In this document: positions 23,080 to 33,625 of the stretch, piece by piece
How positions within the stretch are numbered: position 1 is the first letter of the stretch
How the letters are laid out: every line of letters begins with the position of its first letter
NCBI RefSeq assembly: GCF_032854445.1
Contig: NC_088302.1
Location: 52,794,046 to 52,858,045, forward strand
Length of the DNA: 64,000 nt
DNA from: Liolophura sinensis
Lineage: Eukaryota; Mollusca; Polyplacophora; Chitonida; Chitonidae
Direction: 5' to 3'
Notes under the pieces: generated by a model
The model's database searches: none
The model's input: only the letters and a program-made list of their open reading frames with translations
What the model was told of the DNA's origin: nothing
Position numbers and translations under genes: made by a program

Positions 23080-23705
23080 CTTCAACAATTAAGCTAGCTG
23101 ATACAGTTCTCCTTTCGAAATATTCACTTGTAAACTGGACGTAGCAGTGTCACTTCAATTATGTTCAACTGCGAGCCACCTATAGCAGTCAGACTTCTGA
23201 ATTCTTTGTCTTTAAACCGACTGTAGCAGTGTCGTTCCCACATTCCGCTTAGTTGTAAGCCATCTGTAGCAGTGCCCTTACAGAAATGTTTACTTGCAAG
23301 TCATCTGGAGCAATGCCCTTCCAGAAATGTTCGCTTGTAAGCTGACTGTAGCAGTGCGCTTTCAGAAATGTTCGCTTGTAAGCCGACTGTAGCAGTGCGC
23401 TTTCAGAAATGTTCGCTTTTAAGTTATCTGTTGCAGTTCGCCTTCAGGAATGTTCGCTTGTAAACCGATTGATGCGGTGCCCTTTCAGAAATGTTCGCTT
23501 GTAAGTCATCTGTAGCAGTGTCCCTTCAGAAATGTTCGCTTGTAAGCAATCTGTAGTAGTGCCTTTTCAGAAATGTTCGTTGTTGACCAGCTCTATCCCT
23601 GCGGCTTCAGAAAGCCGGCAGTAGTAGTGCCCTGAAGAAAGTTTCAGTGTAAACCAGCTGTAGTAGTGTCGGTTCAGAAATGTTTGCTTGTACGCCAGCC
23701 GTTAA
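23080..23705 (+). repeat. 41-bp tandem array
   Basis: About 15 units of TTCAGAAATGTTCGCTTGTA-AGCCGACTGTAGCAGTGCGCT. GACTGTAGCAGTG begins at 23344 and 23385, 41 bp apart. The left units are more diverged than the middle ones. It is not related in sequence to the HCN-intron array of the same period. Confidence 0.9.
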
Positions 23706-25686
23706 AAGTTGAAGTCTGTCATGCCCAAGATCTCACAAGCCAAAAATAAAAGCTTCTTTGGCGGTTTGCATATGTATCAGAACCTATACGGCACATGCAT
23801 GCTCATACCAGTGTCAAAATGATCACAGGCCAGCTGCAATGGTATTTTTGCAGCAACGTTTACTTGTACATTTGCTGCATGAATCAATTCTGCAATACAA
23901 TCAAGTGCGCCCTCCAAATATTCAGACTCAGTGCACGCCTTGGATCAGTTTGAGAGCATAAATTTTTGTAGCCAAAGCTGACATATCTTTGTTTGGATGT
24001 AACGTCATTTTCTGCATATAAATGAATTTTCTCAGCTGACGTACGTCAGTAAGATGTTCATTGTTCTCGCATAAATGGGTGAGTTTTTTGTGTTACGTTG
24101 TGTAACAGAAGAGGCCTTGTCCATCCGCTGAACACTTGGCACATCGTTTGTGAATGATAATGGAGTAAAATAACACGGTATGTTTTCAAGTGCAAATCTT
24201 TTCGCGGTGAATTTAATCCGGTGTCATGTGTGGCCGACACGAAATATTTTGACGAGTATTTTATAAGGGATGTTTGGGTAAAATTTGAAACTTTATAGAA
24301 TGTTAAATTTTAGATATGTATACAGATTTAGAGAGTGACAATCATAATTTGAGAAGACAACCAATAGCTGTGATTTACCATGGAGTGAGCAATAAGAGTT
24401 ATCTGTTGATCACTATATGCCAAAACTGCCCAACTTATGTACCCATTACGAATAACTAAGACACATAATTTGTAGTTTTTTCCTCACCACGTAGCATTTT
24501 AAAGTCCTCTTGTTATTGTTTGACTTCATGACAGTAATCCCTTCAGTTCTGACGGGTTGAATAAAACAAAAAATTGTGAATCTTGCACTGAGATAAAATC
24601 TTAAACTATCGGTATTTGACATATTAGCTGTTTTGTTAAAAATCTGTCGCTAATCACTATGCATGAACGAAAAGACAAACTGTAGAGAATGGTTAAAATG
24701 TACGTAGTCACAGCTTAGCTGTACACAGTTGATGTCTTCGAGTTCAAAATGTGTTAACGTCGGCCCTGACTGTATATGCCTAGCACGCTTACAATGCAAA
24801 TTTCACTGTATGTTGTTGTCACTGTATTTCCTGGGCAATGTCATCATCTCCGCATATTCACACGTATAAACAAAGACATTTATCAAGTGGATAGCATCAT
24901 TGCACACCGTTCACAAAGCAAAACAGACTGACTTCTCCACGGCACAAACTCAGACTACTGTTATTTAGTCTGCCTGGCTTTATACGCGCGAAATGCTTAA
25001 CACCATCTATTAAGTCGAAAGTAAACCTGAAAAAGAAAAGAGGTGTAAATACTATGTTGTACATTTCGCCTTGCAGTCACTCAGCAGATGTAGGTTAATG
25101 CTGGTCCGTGTTTACATCGAAATCAGGTCCCAGTGTAGTTTCTGGTGAACAACAGGTCTCTGTGTTGTTTCCGGTGAACACCTGCCGTGAAGATGAATTC
25201 ATGTGCATAAGTGTCAAGTGTCTACCCACACATTTACGTCATCGCGGACGGTCTGTCACATAATCATATCCATCAAACACAGGCACCCCCCTGTAGTGGT
25301 TGGTCAAGGGAGCTTGACAAATATTATGAAGACAGACGAAGGGTGTTGTTTTGACTGCAGTGATGAGTAAGTTGTACAGCATTTTATCTTCTTGCAGTGA
25401 TATCTTCAACTTGTGATTCTCTGAAGAGGCCTAGATCAGTTTAGAGTTGTGTTTGATCACTGCTTCGATTCCTATTGCTAATGTTTTAGCTGTCTCATTA
25501 GAAGGTGATACACGATGTATGCAAGAAAAAAAATCGTTAGAAAACAAAAAAAACCTGCCTTGTTGATAATCATGAAGAACTATCATCGAATTGAAATAAA
25601 TGTGATTTCAGTGTTTTTATTATTATTCTGTGTTATTTGTGACTTCCTGTGTGTTTTTTTTATCTCATGTGATTCGGATCTTTCAG
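23706..25686. other. Intergenic, nothing recognised
   Basis: AT-rich, no array, inverted repeat or plausible exon seen. Confidence 0.55.
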
Positions 25687-25818
25687 TGGCGGAAGGGGAA
25701 CGATTCGGTTGAGGAATCGAAGAAAAGACTGTTTCCACCTGATGTTCTCAAACTGTGTGTGCACACAGCCCCACACAAAATCGCCAAACTTGCACTTTTT
25801 CTAGTCGGTGGTGATTAA
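25687..25818 (+). CDS. Weak candidate terminal exon, unrecognised
   Basis: A pyrimidine-rich stretch ending CTTTCAG precedes 43 codons (WRKGNDSVEE...LFLVGGD) and a TAA stop. The codons look coding-like and the peptide has a charged start and a hydrophobic end, but I recognise no family and no partner exon is certain. It may be chance. Confidence 0.15.
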   Translation, partial: WRKGNDSVEESKKRLFPPDVLKLCVHTAPHKIAKLALFLVGGD

Positions 25819-25951
25819 GTATATTAACTGGCTATTTTATGTGGCATAAACGAATAGGATAGGCGCTTCCCAATCTTTAAATAAATAATACAAGACGATA
25901 TGTTCATAAACTGAAATTTTCTACCGCCTCACCTAAAACGTTTTTCTATAG

Positions 25952-26276
25952 GAGGGTGTCAGTAACTTGGCACAAAGCTATTTCTCACGTGTAAACAAAT
26001 CAAACTCTGGGGGTAATGAAAATGAGAATTTAGGGTTGTCGTATGTAGACACCACGGCAGTGTTGACGTCAGACCACATGCTACGACAATCAAACCGTAA
26101 CACCAAATGGCCTTGGAAAATGTTATGTATGGTCAATTCCACCAGTGAAGACGCAAGTTCGACACCATGGCTGATTGATTTATACAGAAAGGATAATGAT
26201 TGTTATCAACTAAAAAACACATGTGAAGATAAAATAAAAGAAAACGTGTTTTATCCCCTGAGTAAATTCCACAGTG
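25952..26276 (+). CDS. Weak candidate exon, unrecognised
   Basis: After TTTTTCTATAG the frame is open for 108 codons and ends near a possible donor GTG/GTAAAT. The peptide is rich in Asn, Ser and charged residues, with three Cys (MLCMVN, NDCYQLKNTCED). The upstream in-frame codon is a stop at the AG itself, so only splicing would make it an exon. No domain recognised. Confidence 0.18.
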
Positions 26277-27220
26277 GTAAATGAAAATAGCAATTCAGTA
26301 TTCCTTGGCTGCTTTACCAAGGTGTCCAATGCTCCCACGTCAGGTAAGGAGGTGCTAGTGATCGGATAGCGGGTTTGCTATAGATTTGACAATGCTAACA
26401 CAAGGGAGGAACACATCCATACTTGTGCTGTGTTTTTTGCACTTTAACATCACGTAACATGACATGTGTCTCTCTCAAACGAGCTGAAAAGGATAGAATA
26501 ACATCCATTTCTGTTCTGTGAGTGTCAATAGTACCTGGTCGATAATCCCTCACGTCTCTCAGACTTAATGCAGTTTCTGACGGCATTCTAACGGGATTTA
26601 AAAGCTTCATACAGAACATCTATTTTTGGTGTGGTAAAAAACGCCCATATCAGCTTGTCTTCAAATTTTACTTTGTCACTTAATCACATTCAGTGTATGA
26701 AAGCTCGAATAAAAACTATGAACTGTAAAAATAACGCTGTTCGGTAGAATCAGTAATCTACTGAAAATTGTGAGACTGAGTAACTATATATAGACTCAAA
26801 TAATGGTATACATCATAAGTTCAATCCCTTGTATGGTAAATGTTATATACCATTAACTTAATACTCTCCTTAGGTGAGGCAGTGTGAAAATCTGTATACG
26901 GTTTTAAAAATAGACTTGAGTCTTCTAACAATGTGGTTTTGTGTACTTTAAACACATCTGGCCTATACATTACGCCAGTCCTCTTAGTTAAATGGAACAT
27001 TTTCCCGTCATGCCCGCCATGTAAGCCTTGTGGATTTTGGCTCCTTCTCGTTGTGGTCAGCATTTAGAGTAAATAACCACGATGTCCTGTAAGAGTGGAG
27101 CCCGAGTATGAAGATACTTCCACGAGGGAGCGACATGACTCACACCATAGAAACTTCTAGAAAACCGTGTTAAAATGGAAAGGTATGTTCACAGTAGCGG
27201 ATAGTGTGGAATATTTTAAC
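26277..27220. other. Intergenic, nothing recognised
   Basis: Short antisense open frames only; no repeat or known family seen. Confidence 0.55.
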
Positions 27221-27221
27221 T

Positions 27222-28135
27222 GCATATAACAGCCAATGTGGAAGTCAGTGATGGCTATATAACAACCAACGTGGAAGTCAGCGATGGCTATAACAACCAT
27301 TGTGGAAGTCCGTGATGGCTATAACAACCAATGTGGAAGTCAGTAACGGCTATAACAACCAATGTGGAAGTCGGTGATGGCTGTATAATAACCAATATGG
27401 AAGTCAGTAACGGCTATAACAACCAATGTGGAAGTCATTAAGGGCTATAACAACCAATGTGGAAGTCAGTGATGGCTATAACAACCAATGTGGAATTCAG
27501 TAACGGCTATAACAACCAATGTGGAAGTCAGTGATGGCTATAACAACCAATGTGGAAGTCAGTAACGGCTATAACAACCAATGTGGAAGTCAGTCATAGC
27601 TATGACAACCAAGGTGGAAGATAGTAAAGGCTATATAACAATCAATGTGGAAGTCAGTGATGGCCATATAACAATCAATGTGGAAGTCAGTAACGGCTAT
27701 AACAACCAATGTGGAAGTCAGTGATGGCTATAACAACCAATGTAGAAGTCAGTAACGGCTATAACAACCAATGTGGAAGTCAGTAACGGCTATAACAACC
27801 AATTTGGACGTAAGTGATGGCTATAACAACCAATGTGGAAGTCATTAACGGCTATGACAACCAATTTGGAAGTAAGTGATGGCTATAACAACCAAGGTGA
27901 AAGTCAGTAACGACTATAACAACCAATTTGGAAGTAAGCAAATGCTATATAACAATCAATGTGGAAGTCATTAACGGCTATAACAACCAATGTGGAAGTC
28001 ATTAACGGCTATAACAACCAATTTGGAAGTAAGTGATGGCTATAACAACCAAGGTGAAAGCCAGTAACGGCTATAACAACCAATTTGGAAGTCAGTGATG
28101 GCTATAACAACCAATGTGGAAGTCAGTATAACAAC
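27222..28135 (+). repeat. 31-bp tandem array with partial dimer structure
   Basis: About 29 units of GGCTATAACAACCAATGTGG plus AAGTCAGT(GAT/AAC). AACC starts at 27483 and 27514, 31 bp apart. Units ending GTGAT and GTAAC often alternate, giving a 62-bp higher-order period. Decayed copies continue to about 28260. Confidence 0.93.
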
Positions 28136-28520
28136 CCGTGCAGAATCTTGGAACAGCCATGAAACCCGTGTTGAAGTAACTAATTGTTATAACAGCCAAT
28201 GTAAGGCCTTGTAAGGGCTAGAACAACCCGTATGGAAGGCAGTAATGTCTTTATCAACTAGGTGAGCGGTGAAATGAGGCCTCTTGTCAGTTTACGTCAG
28301 TCAGAGTTTTATACCGACTGTTCATTTAAATTTATAAATCGTAGCAACTTACAAACCCCACAGCATTATGGCTTAAGCAGAACTAGGTAGAAAAAACGTA
28401 GTGCTGTTAACTGCTATTAATTAGAAGTGACTGACTTAGAATTACTCAAAATGGTGTGTCATCACATTTAACATACGATAACATTTAAACAATGTAAATG
28501 GATGAGACCTCATGTGCTTG

Positions 28521-28636
28521 CTTGTACGAAGCCTTCTTAACGCTACGAGCACGTAACTACCATGACAACTAGTAATGTAGGCATTACATCGCCATGGCTG
28601 TTGCGTGCTCGTAACGTTAAGTGGGCTTCGCACAAG
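28521..28636. repeat. 33-bp inverted repeat (foldback) beside the 30-bp array
   Basis: Arms 28521-28553 and 28604-28636 are inverted copies with about four mismatches, around a 50-bp loop. The right arm (GTTAAGTGGGCTTCGCACAA) recurs as a direct repeat at 29041, after the 30-bp array, so the array lies between two copies of one motif. Confidence 0.85.
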
Positions 28637-28664
28637 TGAGCCCAGGCCCCTGCAAACCTTTGAC

Positions 28665-28975
28665 GGCTATAACAACAGTGGGGAAAGTTGTGACGACAGT
28701 AACAACAGTGAGGAAACTTGCGGCAGCTGTAACAATAGTGTGGAAAATTGCGACGGCTGTAGCAATAGTGTAGAAACTTGCGACGACTGTAACAACAGTG
28801 TAGGCACTTGCGACGACTGTAACAACAGTGCGGGCACTTGCGACGACTGTAACAACAGTGTGGGCACTTGCGACGGCTGTAACAATAGTGTGGGAAATTG
28901 CGAAGATTGTAACAATAGTGTGGAAATTTGTGAGGACTCTAACAACAATGTGGGAACTTGTGACGGCTGAAACAA
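28665..28975 (+). repeat. 30-bp tandem array, open in frame on both strands
   Basis: About 10 units of TGTAACAACAGTGTGGGCAC-TTGCGACGAC, a relative of the neighbouring 31-bp unit. Because 30 is a multiple of three, the + strand reads as a decapeptide repeat (NNSVGTCDDC) and the - strand as LLLQSSQVPT without stops. Probably a minisatellite; coding is unproven. Confidence 0.9.
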
Positions 28976-29040
28976 CAGTGTGACAGTCAGTGGCGGCTAC
29001 AGGAGCCAGTGAAGAAACCAGTGACGGCTATCATGAATAG

Positions 29041-29335
29041 TGTTAAGTGGGCTTCACACAAGTGGGCCCATACCCTTCTACACCTTTAACAGCTCTAAAG
29101 CCAGTGTGTAAACTTGTGACGACTGTAACAACAGTGTGGAAATTTGCCACGGGTGTAACAGTAGTGTGGCAGTCAGTTACAACGGTGTGGAAGCCAGTGA
29201 CGGTCATAACGATGTAAACATCAGTGACAGCCTTAGCAGTCTGGAAGCCAGTGACGGTCATAACGGTGTAAACATCAGTGAAAGCCTTAACAGTCTGGAA
29301 GCCAGTGACGGCTGTACATGTAAGAAACAGTGTCT
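29041..29335 (+). repeat. Direct repeat of the foldback arm followed by 54-bp units
   Basis: 29041-29098 repeats 28616-28675 (GTTAAGTGGGCTTC..CACAAGTG). It is followed by variant units with CTGGAAGCCAGTGACGGTCA starting near 29187, 29241 and 29295, 54 bp apart, that look like derivatives of the 30/31-bp family. Confidence 0.8.
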
Positions 29336-30259
29336 CAGAAACACGTCAACATTATCTGAACCCAGCTGAGAGATATGATTTAAAATTGAGAATACAACAT
29401 TTCTGGCAAAATATACACTTTTAAAATTCACCGGATTCAGTCATTCGTCCTACACACGACGAGAATTACAGAAATTACTGTGTTCGGATGATAATCTGTC
29501 GTTAGAGAGTCAGATGGTGATCCGAGAAATGATTTGGGGCAATGACTGTGTAATGGAAAAAGCGACGGTATAGAAATGGTCGTTATCAGAAAACCGGAAG
29601 TGGACACAGAAAACTAGACGTGATGGATTTGAGAGTAAATACTTTCTATCATTTGACATGCTGTCTTACGATAATGTTTGGTAATCGCCCATCTTGTCCA
29701 AGATTTAAAAACTGACAACTCCTGCCAGCAGCGAAACACCGTTATCGTTTGTTCTCACATAAAGACCTACCCTGCAAGTTTTAAGCTGACCAAATGCAAC
29801 AATTACATGCTTTAATAAAAAGATGTGCAGATTTTAGGACGGGTTAGTCACGGAGGTCAAATTAGAAAGATTATTCTTTGATGAATTAAATAAAATACTC
29901 ACCGAAGACATGAGATAATATGCCTATACTCATTTTTTAAAGGTAAATCGCTCTGTGTGAATCAGGTACAGGATTTTGAATTACCTCCAAATGGATGTAA
30001 GCATAATGTTTATCCAGGACATCCAAACAAGTTTACAAAGTCAAAAGCTGCTTAAAGCTAGGCCTTTAACTAGTCTTTGTCGCTTTAACTTCGATACTCG
30101 TGTCACATTTTAGGGAATAAAGGGATGATTATGGCTTATCCCCATTTCGCATATTTCAGAAAACCTTCTAGCGTTTAAAGTTTATGTATTAATAATTAAA
30201 TATCAAAAAAATGGTTTTCACTTAAATGAGTCATAAAAACATTGTTCAGATTCTTTATA
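29336..30259. other. Intergenic, nothing recognised
   Basis: AT-rich, no array or gene seen. Confidence 0.55.
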
Positions 30260-30600
30260 ACGGTATCCAGTTCCGCTTAACCTGGGGCTAGGGGTAGTAC
30301 ATTCATCGTGTTGAATTAGATGGCCACGTTGGATATATGAACAGTTGCAACAAAAGTGCATCTGAGATACATGTTTTGATTATTGATCACTTATAAATTA
30401 AGAGAGTATACGACTTGCACACTGATTTCATTTATTACCCTAGAACATTTCACGGGTCTTTTCAATATCACTGAAAACTGTTGACTGCTTATCTTTGCAT
30501 GAATCGTTCATAATTTAATACTTCACAGAGTTATTCTTCGTTCTTTGGTGGTTTGTGCTCAGCGGTGTTTTAACCTGGAACATCCACCTTGGCTGGTATA
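30260..30600 (+). repeat. Block W copy (outlying, without SINE)
   Basis: Similar to the W blocks of the 37.5-64 kb array: a GGGGCTAGGGG-like core, then ATATGAACAGTTGCAA, ATCTGAGATACAT and a following TTCAATATCACTGAAAA. It matches 60385-60880 best and keeps the site where that copy received a SINE, so it is the empty-site form. Confidence 0.75.
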
Positions 30601-30710
30601 CCAATTCTCAACGACTTATACAAGAAAATCAAGAAAATGGTTAAGGTCTTTCTTTCTACAAATAAATAGGTGGTTGAATCAAGAACAACCGAGTTGTGTG
30701 AATAAATATA

Positions 30711-30942
30711 CAGGGTGTCTCAGAAGTCGCGCACCATCCTGATTTTCATTTTTTTCTGTGTTTCAGATTTAATACTGACTTAAATTTTTTTTCTCTTTCA
30801 GAGTTAATTATGGCTAATAAATTAACAGTACAAGAAAGAGTTGAATTGGTTTTTATGTTTGGAAGGGATGGGGCAACACGCTGCTATGTAGCTCAAGCAT
30901 ATAACCTCAACCTGGTTGGTGCGAGACTTCTGGCACACCCTG
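30711..30942 (+). mobile_element. Tc1/mariner-like internal-deletion derivative (232 bp)
   Basis: The ends CAGGGTGTCTCAGAAGTCGC and, inverted, CAGGGTGTGCCAGAAGTCTC form ~30-bp terminal inverted repeats, with TA (TATA) at both flanks. Inside, an ATG at 30810 opens about 33 codons (MANKLTVQERVELV..., then GATRCYVAQAYNLN) resembling the helix-turn-helix N-terminus (DUF4817-like) of insect-type mariner relatives, and then runs straight into the right terminal repeat. All catalytic sequence is missing. Confidence 0.85.
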
Positions 30943-33269
30943 TATATATTCTATATAGTTTTTTCAAGATGATATAGTTGAATCAAGCAAAAAGGTTACA
31001 GTGCTGAGATTTTAATTAAAAACGTGAATTCGTCAATCACATTTGCGCCTCAGTCTACACAACAACATCCACACAACACTTCAAAAAGATGCTTTAATAA
31101 TATAGTGCACTAGTCAGAGCAGTGGTGTGATTCTCATAATCAACGCCTAGTGGTTGTTTGTGGGTATTTCAGATACAGTGGTATCGTGTGATAAGGCTTG
31201 GATTAGTACATGTACAGATTAGCCGGTGGATTAAACGCATCACATATATATACCATGATGCTAATATGTAGGAATCTCTACAGTTTCCTAAATACTTTAG
31301 CCGACAATTAGCTGAATAACTGGGATTGTGGCCATTCAGCAGCGTTATACCATGGAAGCCATACAGAGTAACAATAGTCCACGGACAGGCATAGTACGAA
31401 TTGCACCAGAACGCTGGTAATAATTACCCTTGTAATGAATGTTATCTGGGCCGTGATCATGTATTGCTGTCATTTCAATGGTTTCACAGACAAATTAGAA
31501 CCAAGCAAATTCTTGAATGTCCGGAAATATGGACAAGAGGCCGTGAGTTGCAGAATGGGTTTGACGAGGCAATCTGTAGGGGGATGTGCCAAGCGATGAC
31601 ACAAGTGCTGATTGAGTAATGAAGGCCTGATAACCGCGACACGGAGAACGTACTCCTGCTGCAATCACTAACAATGATTCTTTTCCCTGTATGGCGCCTC
31701 GTAACTGCTTTGGCCGATTTACTTGACAGCGGCTAAATTAGAAAACTCACCAACAAAATTACTCCAATCAGTCGTTGCACGCTTAAATGTCAACACGGAG
31801 GTGAAGTGATAATGGTACTGTTCCAGGCATTGATGCGAATGTGCTATTTTACGTCATACACTTTGTACTCGGCTTCAAACGCCTATTGACTAGAGTTACT
31901 TTGAACATCTGTGGCAATAGACAGGTTGAATAAATACACTGAGAATCAATGCGCTTCTGGTGGATGGCATTATCACGTTTGATAATTGGGAGGATGTACG
32001 GATATCTGGCATATGAATGAACGCTGCCACTTGATTACAGTTGTTGTACGTTAGATGAACATATATAGAAGGACCATTGATTCTTACAAAGGTTACGTCA
32101 CATACTGATTTACTAAGGCAGAGCATTACTAGAAAAAAAGAAGTCATGGAAATCCTCACCGTAAGCAATCACCCATTTGCCAAACCATGTTAACAGTGTT
32201 ACACTTAGTAGCCCTTTTCAAATGAGGTCATATATTAGAATGTACCATTACCTGAATCTTCTCTGGATGGTACAATTGCATTTGTCTCTTCTCCTGAAGG
32301 ATTCTATGGTTAACTTCGACCTTTGGCGAGTTTATTGCACACAAGCATCAGTCAAGTCAACCACCGTTCAAGTAAAATCCTGAAATATTAAAGTAAAATC
32401 TGCATATATCATTACTTTTAGTACCTGACATGTCTTGGGGGTAAGTGATGAGACAAACTTTTCTTACAAATGACGCAGTGTAGAAATAAATCTCTGCCCT
32501 GCATGAATAAAGTCATATTTCAGGTTAGCAACTGTCATTTTACACGTTCGAATATTATATTCACACAAAGCACATTACTCAATTAACCATGTAAGCCTGC
32601 AATACTAAGCTGAAAAACATAGTCACATAGTTAAGAATAGTAGTGACTTTCACAATCGAGAGGCTTTTCATGACACCTACATGTCTGATGGCAAATTTAG
32701 TCTAAAAAAATGTATTCATTTACACAACACAATACACAAACACATAATTTAGTCAAAAATCAATGTATCAATAAATCAATATGTTACACATGGTCCTCGA
32801 TCGAATGGTGTTTTACTTCCGCTTTCTTACCTCATCCTGATATTCAAACTCTCGCCACCATTCTTCTGAAACATCTGAAGTCTAATTGACAATATCCGGA
32901 TATAACCTGTGTTATAACAAGATTGGGCTTTTTCTTGAAGGTGCTGAGTTTTTAACCATTTTCTTTCCTTTTGTATAATGTCCACAACAGTAATGATGAA
33001 CGCTTATGAACAAAGCACGCAAATATCATTTATAAAGCATTACTCGTCGCTCTTTGAGTAGAGGTAGAACGTTGTTTTATTGTCAGTGAGTATGGGTTGA
33101 CCGATAACTTCCGGTAATTTCGGAGCCGTCCTTCATGCGAAATAAAGACCGTTATATTGTCATCTTAAGAACTGCAGAGTAAAGTGAAAAGTACAAGATC
33201 TCTTTATCTATCTTTTAAAAGATTTTATTGAACTTAACAAAATATGGTTTAACCACTGAATTTAAAAAA
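30943..33269. other. Intergenic, nothing recognised
   Basis: AT-rich; open frames up to 90 codons on both strands without recognisable similarity. Confidence 0.5.
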
Positions 33270-33625
33270 CATAATGGCAAATATGGTGAACTCAAGGCAG
33301 AGTCTGCAGGACTGACTGACTGGTTACATGAAAATGTCTAAATGGCCAATATGGTGATCTCAAGCAGAGTCTGCAGGATTGACTGACTGGTTAAATGAAA
33401 ATGTCTAAATGGCCAATACGGTGATCTCAAGGCAGAGTCTGCAGGATTGACTGACTGGTTAAATGAAAATATCTAAATGGCCAATATGGTGAACTCAAGC
33501 AAGGCCTGCAGGATTAACTGACTGGTTACATGAAAATGTCTAAATGGCCAATATGGTGAACTCAAACAGGGTGTGCAGGATTGACTGACTGGTTAAATGA
33601 ACATGTCTAAATGGTAAATATGGCA
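33270..33625 (+). repeat. 67-68-bp tandem repeat, 5 copies
   Basis: ATATGGTGA or ATACGGTGA starts at 33281, 33349, 33416, 33484 and 33551. Each unit continues CTCAAG..AG.GTCTGCAGGA, TTGACTGACTGGTTA.ATGA and AAATGTCTAAATGGCCA. Copies are close to each other, so the array is fairly young. Confidence 0.93.

Noticed and set aside
27222-28135. CRISPR-like array appearance (regular short repeats)
   Set aside because: Units are contiguous with no unique spacers, and the DNA is eukaryotic with introns; it is a minisatellite.
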